Below, piece by piece: positions 31,263-39,743 of a stretch of DNA of 64,000 nt. The notes under the pieces are model-generated. The model was not told where the DNA came from, searched no databases, and saw only the letters and a program-made list of their open reading frames with translations. Source of the stretch: Megalonaias nervosa (taxonomy: Eukaryota; Mollusca; Bivalvia; Unionida; Unionidae); assembly GCA_016617855.1 (NCBI GenBank), contig JAECUM010003209.1, positions 113,634 to 177,633 of the forward strand, written 5' to 3'. Numbering within the stretch: position 1 is the first letter of the stretch; every line of letters begins with the position of its first letter. Position numbers and translations under genes: made by a program.

Positions 31263-34190
31263 ATGGAGGAATTATCGGCAATTGAACCTTCCCATGCTAG
31301 ATTTGATCTTGACAGACTATCAGAATATAAATTTAGTACTTTGATGCAAGATCTGGCGTTAACAGATGAGGATATAACCGAACGTATTCGTGAAGCAAAA
31401 AATGAATTTCGTGACGATGGTGCTGCTCATGTATGGTCAACATTCAGAGTCGGAAATGTTACTAATATGATGAATGACAAACGAGGAAAAATAATTATTA
31501 ATCACCTTGATGATCAAAAATATTTTATTTTAATAAAATTTATTGTAAATACAAAAGAAGATATTTGGATTATTCGTGACAAACGCGATCCAGTACACAT
31601 ACAATCAGGAAATAATATTGTTCTCTTAAATAATAAATCTAAGCCCGGAATACTAACAGGTGTTGACAAATTATATTATATACAGAGTTATCCAGCAACT
31701 GCAGTTGTATATGGAATATTTCCGTTGAATAATAAACCTGATGTCGGGGATCTAAAACCTATGAAATTGTCAGGATCAAGAATAAACTGTGTAGCTGAAC
31801 GAGTTACAGAACATTTTACAAATGCGATACGTGGTAATGGTTTAACAGATTTACGACGTAAAAAAATAAATACTTGGGCAGAATCAGTTAAAGATACCGG
31901 AGCGTCTATCAAAGATGTCGCTGAACTAGAAAAGAAATTAAGATTTCCAATAACGGTAAAAACGCTGACGGGAGAGATTTTATATAAACCAAAATACACA
32001 AAAAATGGAGCTCCAATAGATATTATTGATCATAATTCGCACGCATGGACCTCAGCAGTAACAATATTTCCACGAGATAGAAAAGTTAAATTTTATGATG
32101 GTCATATATTTGATTTTATCAAAAATATCAGTAAAAGTGATCCTGTGTCTGTTTGGTTATTTCAGAGTTCGGAATATGATCATTACGATCAGTTTGTACG
32201 GCCTAATGGTGATATTTACCGTACAGAATCTCTTAATGTAGAAATGGAAAATCTTGCGCTGAAATATACTTCAGACGATGTCAAAGTTAGACAATTATCA
32301 AATAATTGTTTTACAATTCCATCCGTAGCAGCTCATTTTGCTCAGGAGAAAAATTTATGGAAACCAACACGATCGGAATTTCTTGAGGATATTCATAAAA
32401 GCTGCGTAGAATATGGACACGGAGGATTATGGAATACTAAATACAACTATAGTGACGTTATATCCGTCGATATGGTAGCATGTTATCCTGGAAGTTTTCT
32501 TGGATACGGAGAATGTTCTAAATACTTTAAGAGATTCGGACATCCATCACACGAGATGACCAGGGTTGCAATAAACGGACATTTACCAGATTTTGATTTA
32601 ACCGGATTTGCTCATGTAGAATCATTCGAATTTGCAGAAAATCTCCATCCGATTACTTATATTTGGTTTGGAAGACATTTTTCAGAGCGATGTTGGGTTC
32701 CAATAGTACTATTGCGATATATGCTTGATGTTGGAATTTTAATATCTTTACAGGTGAGTGAGGCGATTATATCATATAGTCCACAGAAACAAATTTGGTT
32801 ACCAGAACCAAATAGATTTAATACTGATGATGCCAGGAAAGAATTTCCTGATCTTAATGAAGATGATATTATTAAAATTACTAATAATATACGTAAATGC
32901 AGAGACGAGCATGATGAAAAATTTGCAAAAGATCTTGGTAGAAAGATAATTGGTAAATTTACTCAAGGAGGAGCCTATGATCATAAAAGACATTGTACAA
33001 GATTAATTATGGACGATGCTGAACTCGATTTTATAATTGCTGATACAACAGAAAAAAACATATTTATAAATCGGAGTAATGCTTATTTGTCAGACGGAAC
33101 CAAACTAGGTACAATTGTGAGTTATCTTGATGGTGACTCACCACAATTTACTCATTTAAGATCTTCTATGTTGGCATATGTTTCTATAAATCTACTGTCT
33201 ATGATAAATAAATTTTCTCGTGATGCTGTCAGAGTCGCAACGGATTCGTTTTATATAAATAAAAAATATACGGATTTATTAAAACCACTACTTGGTAATG
33301 GTGAATGGGGATCATGGAGAATAAAACAAGAAAATATATTTAGTTATTCTGAATCTGCCGACGTTGAAATTAAGGAAATATATCACAAAAATAATAATCA
33401 GGTATCAAATTCATCAGCACCGTCTGTATATGATCCTATATCTAGACATAAAACTGTTTATCTTAATGGATGCGGTGGTTCAGGTAAAACAACTCGTGTG
33501 ATTAAATTATTCATGAATAATAATTCGGATATAATTGTTTTGACACCGACACATAAATTAGCCAGAGAAATAAAAGAACGAGGAGTAAAATCGTGTACTT
33601 ATCATAGTTTCTTTAGATGGTGTGGAGACACATGGACTCCTGAACGAATGGGTGAGAAATATATACCTAAATATATTATATGGGACGAGATATGCACGGT
33701 GTCGTTAGAAATATTAAAAACATTTCTTGAATGGCTATTGACGAAGAATACTGCTATAATAATGTGCGGTGATCATGGTCAACCACCACCCTTTATTGAA
33801 CAGTCTCCACATGAATGGCTGAAGAATAACGTAGATTATTATCAAGAAATAAATGATGACCATAGAGCTATTGATGAACCGCTGAAGGAATTTAAAAGGT
33901 TAATTAGACTACAACCAGACAGAGTACAATGTGAAATAATGCGAGGAGTAATTCCAGAGACTTCTATGAGTGATTTTCTAAATTTATGGAATCCCGCTGA
34001 TTTAATAGTTGCAAGTAGAAAGATAGTTCGTGATGAACTACAAATAAATTATTTATGTTACATAAAGAAAAGTTTTCAGATCTACCTGTACCTTTGTGTT
34101 ATCGCCCAGCAGATACTCGACGACAGAATATTGATGTTGAAATTCCTGGTGGAGATACTGAAAATGTCCGAGTACAGAATCTTGTCTTGA
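31263..34190 (+). CDS. DNA polymerase B fused to SF1 helicase (975-aa open frame)
   Basis: A long N-terminal region is followed by a family B polymerase-like core: motif A near residue 400 (SVDMVACYPGSF), motif B-like GRKIIGKFTQGG near 560, and motif C near 658 (VATDSFYI, lacking the first Asp of the usual DTDS). An SF1 helicase then begins: Walker A GCGGSGKTT (~736), Walker B IIWDE (~807) and motif III IIMCGDHGQPPPF. Helicase motifs V/VI continue in another frame from about 34055, so one shift of the reading frame lies near 34050; after it this frame encodes unrelated residues. I see no clear DxE exonuclease motif and no Polinton N-terminal zinc domain. Presumably replicates the element. Confidence 0.8.
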   Translation: MEELSAIEPSHARFDLDRLSEYKFSTLMQDLALTDEDITERIREAKNEFRDDGAAHVWSTFRVGNVTNMMNDKRGKIIINHLDDQKYFILIKFIVNTKEDIWIIRDKRDPVHIQSGNNIVLLNNKSKPGILTGVDKLYYIQSYPATAVVYGIFPLNNKPDVGDLKPMKLSGSRINCVAERVTEHFTNAIRGNGLTDLRRKKINTWAESVKDTGASIKDVAELEKKLRFPITVKTLTGEILYKPKYTKNGAPIDIIDHNSHAWTSAVTIFPRDRKVKFYDGHIFDFIKNISKSDPVSVWLFQSSEYDHYDQFVRPNGDIYRTESLNVEMENLALKYTSDDVKVRQLSNNCFTIPSVAAHFAQEKNLWKPTRSEFLEDIHKSCVEYGHGGLWNTKYNYSDVISVDMVACYPGSFLGYGECSKYFKRFGHPSHEMTRVAINGHLPDFDLTGFAHVESFEFAENLHPITYIWFGRHFSERCWVPIVLLRYMLDVGILISLQVSEAIISYSPQKQIWLPEPNRFNTDDARKEFPDLNEDDIIKITNNIRKCRDEHDEKFAKDLGRKIIGKFTQGGAYDHKRHCTRLIMDDAELDFIIADTTEKNIFINRSNAYLSDGTKLGTIVSYLDGDSPQFTHLRSSMLAYVSINLLSMINKFSRDAVRVATDSFYINKKYTDLLKPLLGNGEWGSWRIKQENIFSYSESADVEIKEIYHKNNNQVSNSSAPSVYDPISRHKTVYLNGCGGSGKTTRVIKLFMNNNSDIIVLTPTHKLAREIKERGVKSCTYHSFFRWCGDTWTPERMGEKYIPKYIIWDEICTVSLEILKTFLEWLLTKNTAIIMCGDHGQPPPFIEQSPHEWLKNNVDYYQEINDDHRAIDEPLKEFKRLIRLQPDRVQCEIMRGVIPETSMSDFLNLWNPADLIVASRKIVRDELQINYLCYIKKSFQIYLYLCVIAQQILDDRILMLKFLVEILKMSEYRILS

Positions 34191-34801
34191 ATGATATTGT
34201 TTTAGTAGATATTAATGTCGTTGAGAATGCGCTGAATATGAATAAATCACCGTGGACGTTAGGATACGCTATAACGATTCACTCATCACAGGGGTTAACT
34301 ATTTCCGATACAAATATCTGGATTATAGATGATCGGATTGAATGGTCGAATTTAGTCTATCTCGCAGTTTCTAGGGTCAGACGAATATCTCAACTACATA
34401 GGGTTATTATGAATTTTATAGAAAATAATGATCAGAATGTTAATAATGACGTAATAAGAAAAAAACTATCTGGTTATAAGCAGTGTGACAAAAAAAATAA
34501 ACGTGATTTTGATATTGATGTTGAATTTATTATAAAACTAAAAGCACAACAGAATAATAATTGTGCAAGTTGTAACTGTAATATGTTATGGCAATATTCG
34601 AATAATAATCCAAGACAATTTACCGTAGACAGAATTAATAGTAATCTTGGTCATACACGTGATAATGTGATGCTGACCTGTCTTGAATGTAATCGACGTC
34701 GGGGCGCTGCACGCCCTGGTTCTGATTATGTAATTGTATGTGGTGGTAATTGTGTGTCTTCAGGGATTACCTGTAATTGTTCACGTACAAATCCACGTTG
34801 A
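34055..34801 (+). CDS. SF1 helicase C-terminal motifs plus HNH domain (continuation of the polymerase gene)
   Basis: The frame carries helicase motif V-like TIHSSQGLTISDTNIWIID and motif VI-like VYLAVSRVRR, completing the helicase that begins upstream in the other frame. It then shows an HNH nuclease: CASCNCNMLW, FTVDRINSNLGHTRDN and LTCLECNRRRG (two CxxC pairs around the D-R and N-H region). The ATG at 34055 is probably not a real start. Either a mutation or programmed frameshifting separates the parts. The 3' end overlaps the integrase gene tail to tail by 76 bases. Confidence 0.75.
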   Translation: MLHKEKFSDLPVPLCYRPADTRRQNIDVEIPGGDTENVRVQNLVLNDIVLVDINVVENALNMNKSPWTLGYAITIHSSQGLTISDTNIWIIDDRIEWSNLVYLAVSRVRRISQLHRVIMNFIENNDQNVNNDVIRKKLSGYKQCDKKNKRDFDIDVEFIIKLKAQQNNNCASCNCNMLWQYSNNNPRQFTVDRINSNLGHTRDNVMLTCLECNRRRGAARPGSDYVIVCGGNCVSSGITCNCSRTNPR

Positions 34802-35706
34802 GGTGCGGTAGAATCTAATCTGTAAATTGGAGGTCTACCAGTGGATCTAACCACACTAGAAATTGTATGTGTAGTCACGCTCCAGATAGGATCGGTTGTT
34901 CTTTTTTTACCACCTTCAAGTTCACCAGGTTCGTATAAATATCTTACAGTTGCATTACCTAATACTGGTTGAGGTTGTTGTCTGTCATTACTACGGGGTA
35001 TATATTTTTTTGTGATCGCAATAGAAGGTTTCATGGAAGTTGAACGAGTAATTTCATTATTTAATGCAGCTATCACACTTGGTAACCTTGCAACCCATTC
35101 ACGAGATCGCTCACCAGATTTAAAGTTAGTAGATATTTCTTTTGCATATTGGTATCCAAATAACCGCTCGGCAAGTGTTCGATTAAATCGTTCAACAATT
35201 GCCTGATCACGATGAATTTCAGTATGTCCTCGTCTAATTTTAACGTTATGTTTCTTCATTAACGATAATACTACTCCAAGAAATTCTTTGCCAGGATCAA
35301 CCTGTAATAACTGTGGCCATCGCAAAGGTCCTCGCTGATAAATTCGTTCAAACGCAGATGAAACTTCAGACGCTGTCTTTGTTGATAATGGTTCAGTTTC
35401 TTTATATCTACTTGCAACGTCAACGACAGTTAATGCGTATTTGTATGTGCGTGATTTTCGTCCACGTGTTTTAACAGTATCATGTGGTAAAAACAAAATA
35501 TCTGCTTGATGAACCTCATTAGGGACACTGACATCAAAATGTGAATATTGAATATTTTTAGGTGGTGGTAGATAAATTTGCCATATTGCCTGTCGTGCTA
35601 ACCACGCTGCAGCAACAGAACGTGAAACTTTTGCTGCTTCAGATAATTTAGTAATAGCTGATTTACCTCTCCAATATCCTCTTGGGCTATAATAAATGGA
35701 TTCCAT
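34726..35706 (-). CDS. Retroviral-type (rve) integrase (326 aa)
   Basis: Inserts the element into host DNA and makes the 5-6-bp target duplication. The N-terminal helical domain (KLSEAAKVSRSVAAAWLARQ) is followed by the rve core: Asp69 (HQADILFL), Asp137 (LQVDPGKEF) and Glu172 (IVERFN), with 34 residues between the last two. The C-terminal ~100 residues are basic and beta-rich (KKRTTDPIWSVTTHTI). No chromodomain is seen, unlike element 2. The phospholipase gene ends 16 bases upstream on the same strand. The frame and catalytic triad are intact. Confidence 0.93.
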   Translation of the reverse strand: MESIYYSPRGYWRGKSAITKLSEAAKVSRSVAAAWLARQAIWQIYLPPPKNIQYSHFDVSVPNEVHQADILFLPHDTVKTRGRKSRTYKYALTVVDVASRYKETEPLSTKTASEVSSAFERIYQRGPLRWPQLLQVDPGKEFLGVVLSLMKKHNVKIRRGHTEIHRDQAIVERFNRTLAERLFGYQYAKEISTNFKSGERSREWVARLPSVIAALNNEITRSTSMKPSIAITKKYIPRSNDRQQPQPVLGNATVRYLYEPGELEGGKKRTTDPIWSVTTHTISSVVRSTGRPPIYRLDSTAPQRGFVREQLQVIPEDTQLPPHTIT

Positions 35707-35722
35707 TATAATATTTATATAA

Positions 35723-36260
35723 TTAATTACCAGCCCCTAGCATTATTTTACCTTTCATGGCAGATTTTACTAGAAAAGTAGCTAATTTATCTCTGACAGA
35801 TTTATTAGGTATAGAATTTAATGCATGAATCAATTTTACATCTGCGAGATGCCTTTGTTGTAAATCTTTACTTTTATACGCAACATCATGAACATGACAC
35901 GCTTGATCAATCTTATTTACTGGATACTCTCCTGGTCTTGGTTGATCTTGATCATCAAGTCGGATGTCAAGTCGGGTTCCAGGACCACAATAATTATATC
36001 CTGGTAAGTGTTTCTCACCGGCATATTTAGCCCATGGAGTTCCTGGTAATTTTCCTAATAAAGCGGCTATATCTCCACCTGTCTTTGTACCTGACTTTGT
36101 CAGGGAATCAGACATGGAGATAAATTTATATTTTTTCGTGCCGCATTTTACACATTTACACATTTACCTGTTAATGCACGTCGTTTATTTTTTGTTATTA
36201 TTGTTGTCAGTCCAGTGGTGGGTGTAGATAATCTACATCGAACACAATATAGACTCATGT
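35723..36260 (-). pseudogene. Zinc ribbon plus parvovirus-like phospholipase A2 domain, split
   Basis: From 36163 an open frame of 146 residues encodes a PLA2 domain: a LPGTPW and HLPGYNYCGPGTRLD Ca-binding-type loop, then IDQACHVHDVAYKS with the catalytic His-Asp pair. In parvovirus VP1 and in Polintons this domain breaches endosomal membranes. A short ORF starting at 36260 (MSLYCVRC, ending RRALTGKCVNV) supplies the first half of a CxxC zinc ribbon, and the PLA2 ORF starts with the second half (CVKCG). An 8-base tandem duplication (AAATGTGT on this strand, ~36164-36180) puts the halves in different frames. Element 2 has a comparable zinc-ribbon ORF. Confidence 0.8.
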
Positions 36261-36270
36261 TATTAATAAT

Positions 36271-36939
36271 ATGGATATAATTGATTTTTCGGCGACACGA
36301 AAACAGGAGCCAGTGAAGCATCATCCAGCATTACCAAATTCGATAAGAATGATTATAATAGGTCCATCTGGATCGGGTAAAACACAACTATTATTAAATT
36401 TAATAATGCGATGGTTAAAATGGAGTAAATTGTATTTAGTAGCACCATCCGTAGATGATCAACACTGTTACAAAGTACTTAAAGATTTTAATGAAAATGC
36501 AAAATTGCTGAATGAAGATGGTGATGATGTTGTTGACTTTATTACCGATATTGATGAGGCTCCATCTGTAGATGACCTAGATGGATTTATTAATAATTTA
36601 GTGGTGTACGATGACGTTATGTTGGACAGACAAACAAATCCAGCTAGAATATTTTCTCGAGGTCGTCACAAAAATACTGACGTGATTTATGTTACACAAC
36701 GATATACACAGATACCTAAAGTGATCAGAGACAACTGCAATATTTTGGTTGTGTTTAATGGAGTAGATAATTATACTCTACAGAATATTTATTATACTTG
36801 GTGTTCAGGGGACATGGACATGATTAAGTTTAAAAGCTTCTTTTCAAAAGCACAATCTGTTCCGTTTGGATTTATTACAATAAATCTACATGACCCAAGA
36901 TCTAGGTATCGTGTAGGTCTAGATAAAATCTTTGGTTAA
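36271..36939 (+). CDS. FtsK/HerA-type genome packaging ATPase (222 aa)
   Basis: P-loop ATPase of the kind that pumps DNA into double-jelly-roll capsids (A32-like). Walker A IIIGPSGSGKTQLLL with Gly31-Thr38, Walker B LVVYDDVML with Asp113-Asp114, then DVIYVTQRYTQIPKVIRDNC, including the conserved Q after the sensor strand. Length suits Polinton ATPases. It starts just after an AT-rich block and stops 5 bases before the right TIR. Frame and motifs intact. The broken element 2 homologue is at 60159-60753. Confidence 0.93.
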   Translation: MDIIDFSATRKQEPVKHHPALPNSIRMIIIGPSGSGKTQLLLNLIMRWLKWSKLYLVAPSVDDQHCYKVLKDFNENAKLLNEDGDDVVDFITDIDEAPSVDDLDGFINNLVVYDDVMLDRQTNPARIFSRGRHKNTDVIYVTQRYTQIPKVIRDNCNILVVFNGVDNYTLQNIYYTWCSGDMDMIKFKSFFSKAQSVPFGFITINLHDPRSRYRVGLDKIFG

Positions 36940-36943
36940 TTAA

Positions 36944-37187
36944 AGCAGCAGGAAGGGTGAATGACAAAAATTGAGTGACCCGTGAGTAAACTAAACGCAT
37001 TAAAGCAAAATTCAAAAATGAAGTAACAAAAATGAGCTAACCCAAAAGATTTATTATTCGTTTTTCAAACTAAAAGGTAATAATATAGTTAGAAGGTTCG
37101 GTTTATCGTTTTGACCCTTATTTTATGTTATTTATTTTTACTTAACGGTTCAGGCAAAAAGTTGTAGGGTTCACCCTGCCTGCTGCT
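36944..37187 (-). repeat. Right terminal inverted repeat of element 1
   Basis: 244 bases, reverse complement of 22381-22624. Ends ...CCTGCTGCT-3', followed directly by the target duplicate TGTGA at 37188-37192. Confidence 0.95.
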
Positions 37188-37416
37188 TGTGATAAGTCTT
37201 ATTAATCCCTAAATGACCAGCCAGAGGAGTTTCATGTGCCAGACTAAGTATTTCCTGTCTGTATGATTTTGGAACTACAATTTGATAGTTCACTGACCAC
37301 TCATCACCAGCAGGTACCTCGGGAGGCCTCCATTTTCTCATAAGAATTCCATTTTTAGTGAAATAACAGACAGGTACTATGATGGCTTCAGTTTCACTAA
37401 TGGCCCTCTGAAACAA
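37188..37416 (-). pseudogene. Gypsy-type integrase, proximal part (HH half of zinc-binding domain)
   Basis: Minus-strand frame reads ETEAIIVPVCYFTKNGILMR, then YRQEILSLAHETPLAGHLGI and NKTYHK before running into the Polinton TIR. The H..H pair of the HHCC domain is here (AHETPLAGH), and the CxxC half is at about 22.3 kb. Direct evidence that the Polinton landed inside this integrase. Confidence 0.85.
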
Positions 37417-37497
37417 ACAGATCTCAGGATCTTTTTCCTGTTCGATGACAAGTGATTGTCATTTGTCACCCTGATTAGAATAAAGAGAATGAGTAGT

Positions 37498-38254
37498 TCA
37501 AAGAGGATCACCGTGATCAATACCTTTTGATTGATCCAAATAAGGAGTGAAAGTGACCTCATCAAAAGCCTGACCAATACATGTGTCAGCTAAAGGAATA
37601 CTTTCCTTATCAACATCATTTTCAAGAGCTTTCTTTGCCATAGCTCTGGTAACAGCACAAGCTGGGTATAAATCAGGGAATTCTTTTTCAATAGGATCGA
37701 CTTTCTGATCCAAACAAGGCTTGTCAGTTACAAGTGGATTAACCACAACCTTACCTCCAGCTAGGTCATTGCCTAGTAATAAATGAATGCCCTAAACGGG
37801 TAAAGAAGACACTACTCCGACTGTCATGGGTCCTGAAACTAAGTCTGATGACAAATTTACACAATGGAGAGGAACATTAACAAAGCCGCACTCTGCTCCC
37901 TGAATAAGAACACTCTCATTAGAAGAGACTTCTCAGAAAAAGGCAAAGTACTTGATAACAAAAGACTCTGAGAAGCTCCTGTGTCCCTTAAAATTGTAAT
38001 ATGGATGGGATTGGCTGAATCACCCAAGAGTGATATAGATCCCTTCGACATGAATGGTTCATAATTCTCCATAATAAAATCAGACTGGGGTTTATTAGAC
38101 CCAAAAATGTATTGCTTTCAATACATGACCTTGACCTCTTAGAAATAAGAGCATTTGGAATAGGTCTGTCTTGATTCTGATGCTTATTTTTCAGTCTGAA
38201 GCAATCAGAAATACTCTCATTTCTTTTTGCAATAGGTACACGTAGAAGAGACAA
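37498..38254 (-). pseudogene. Gypsy-type aspartic protease and linker
   Basis: A frame at 37857-38072 has ITILRDTGASQSLLL, the DTGA active site of a retropepsin. Between protease and integrase, 37498-37746 encodes a linker with CAVTRAMAKKALEND. Going toward the integrase no reverse transcriptase block is present. Frames are broken between pieces. The upstream piece (37988-38254) overlaps the end of gag. Confidence 0.75.
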
Positions 38255-39680
38255 GGATTTTTTATCAAGCTTATCAGAAGCTTGATTTTTAAAAGTTGTG
38301 CCAGATTGAGTTTTCGAAGGGCTTGTATTAGGCTGAAATACCTTTTTACCAGAAGAATGCTGAGTGTTAGACTTGCCTACAACAGGAACTTTATGAGCTA
38401 AGGAGTACTCATCAGCAGCACGAGCATCATTTTCCAGGATTTCAATCTTATGCTCATCAAGATAAGTCTGAATGTCACTATGGACACTTTTCTTGAACTC
38501 CTCAAGTAATGCAAGTTGTCTGAGACTTTCATAATCTTGATCAACTTTCTTGGCTAAGCACCACCTATCAAATAACTGCTCTTTTTCTCATGCAAATTCA
38601 ACATGAGTTTGTCCAACTTCTTTTTTATAGTTCCTGAATTTTTGCTGATAAGCCTCAGGGACTAACTCATAACCCTTTAAGAATCATTCCTTAACCAGAT
38701 CATAGTCAGCACTTTGCTGTATTGACAGGGATGCACAGATATTTTGGGCTTTGCCAAAAAGTGCACACTGTAATAATTGAGTCCATTGCTCCCTTGGCCA
38801 TTTCAAATTTCAGCATCTTTTTCAAATTAAGGAAAATATTTGTCTGCTTCTTTTTCGCTAAAAGGGGGCACTAACCTAAAATTCCTAGTAATATCAAAGC
38901 TTGAATGTGAAGTGGGAATGTGCATTTCACTTGCCAGCTCTATTTCTGTTATTCTAAATTGATATTCTCTCTCTTCCTTCTCTCTTTGCATTTGCATCTG
39001 TCTCTCTCTCTCTCCCTCACTTCCTTTTCTAATTGCATTTGCATTTGTTTTTCTTCTTCTCTCTCCCTCTCTTCCTTATCTAATTGCATTTGCATTTTTT
39101 TTTCTTCTTTCTGTAACTGTATTTGTTCTTTCTGTAACTGCATTTGTCTTTCTCTCTCTCTCTTCCTTATCTAATTGCATTTGTATCTGTTTCTCCTCTT
39201 TCTGTCTCTCTCCTCTTTCTCAAATTGTAACTGCATTTGTTTCTCTTCTTTCTGTAACTGCATTTGTTTCTTCTTTATCTTTCTGAAGTTCCAGCTTTCT
39301 TAACTCTAATTCCATCTTGTATTTTAATTTTAATTCCTTTACTTTTATGTCAGAGTCTGATACAGACTTACTGATCGAAAACAAAACTCTTTTATCCAAA
39401 ACACTCTTTTCTACCAAATACTGGACCAAAATGTTTTTTATTTCTTGCTTCATTAAGGAAGCTTTTGCCTCAGAAAGATCATATTTTCAGGCAAGTTCAA
39501 GCAATTCATCTTTTTTTCAAACAGTCTAACTGCTCCTGGGTAGGATTTGAAAGAAAGATCTCCACTTTTGATGACATTGTTAAAAGCCTGTTGATATCAC
39601 TAAAGATTTCTAAAATGAAAAATAATGCGTGGGATTTAAAAAATTCTGAAACTAGGTGAATTAAAATTTTAGAAAACAAA
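38230..39680 (-). pseudogene. Gypsy-type gag remnant with coiled-coil repeats
   Basis: Minus-strand frames show a coiled coil rich in K, E, Q and R, with tandem blocks such as KQMQMQLEKEV. It is encoded by a strongly CT-rich (plus strand) stretch at 38960-39300. Nearer 38250 a zinc-knuckle half (CTYCKK) and its partner (ISDCFRLKNKHQNQ) lie in different frames. Many stops and shifts. Typical position and composition for gag. Confidence 0.6.
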
Positions 39681-39718
39681 CAAAATTTTCTGAAATATTT
39701 TAGCCAAAATTCATATAT

Positions 39719-39736
39719 CCTAAGGACGAGGCCCCA
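39719..39736 (-). other. Primer binding site-like sequence
   Basis: Seven bases inside the LTR the minus strand reads TGGGGCCTCGTCCTTA. It starts with the TGG expected from a tRNA 3'-CCA and resembles the proline-tRNA type (TGGGGGCTCGTCC). Position and sequence suggest the retrotransposon's minus-strand primer site. Confidence 0.55.
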
Positions 39737-39743
39737 ATTTTCT

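Larger units (their letters stand above)
22381..37187. mobile_element. Polinton/Maverick element 1 (14.8 kb, complete ends)
   Basis: Bounded by 244-bp terminal inverted repeats beginning 5'-AGCAGCAGG. It is flanked by the direct duplication TGTGA (22376-22380 and 37188-37192), or TTGTGA if the last T of the TIR is counted. The 5-6-bp duplication and AG...CT termini are typical of Polintons. Inside are a retroviral-type integrase, protein-primed-type DNA polymerase B, adenain-like protease, FtsK/HerA-type ATPase, capsid-like genes, a fibre-like protein and a phospholipase A2 domain. It is probably an endogenous adintovirus-like virus. The capsid, penton-like and several small genes are broken, so it is unlikely to be a functional virus now. 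Confidence 0.93.

Noticed and set aside
38949..39174. ORFs on both strands in the CT-rich stretch
   Set aside because: Low-complexity CT/GA sequence opens frames on both strands; only the minus-strand coiled coil fits the gag context.
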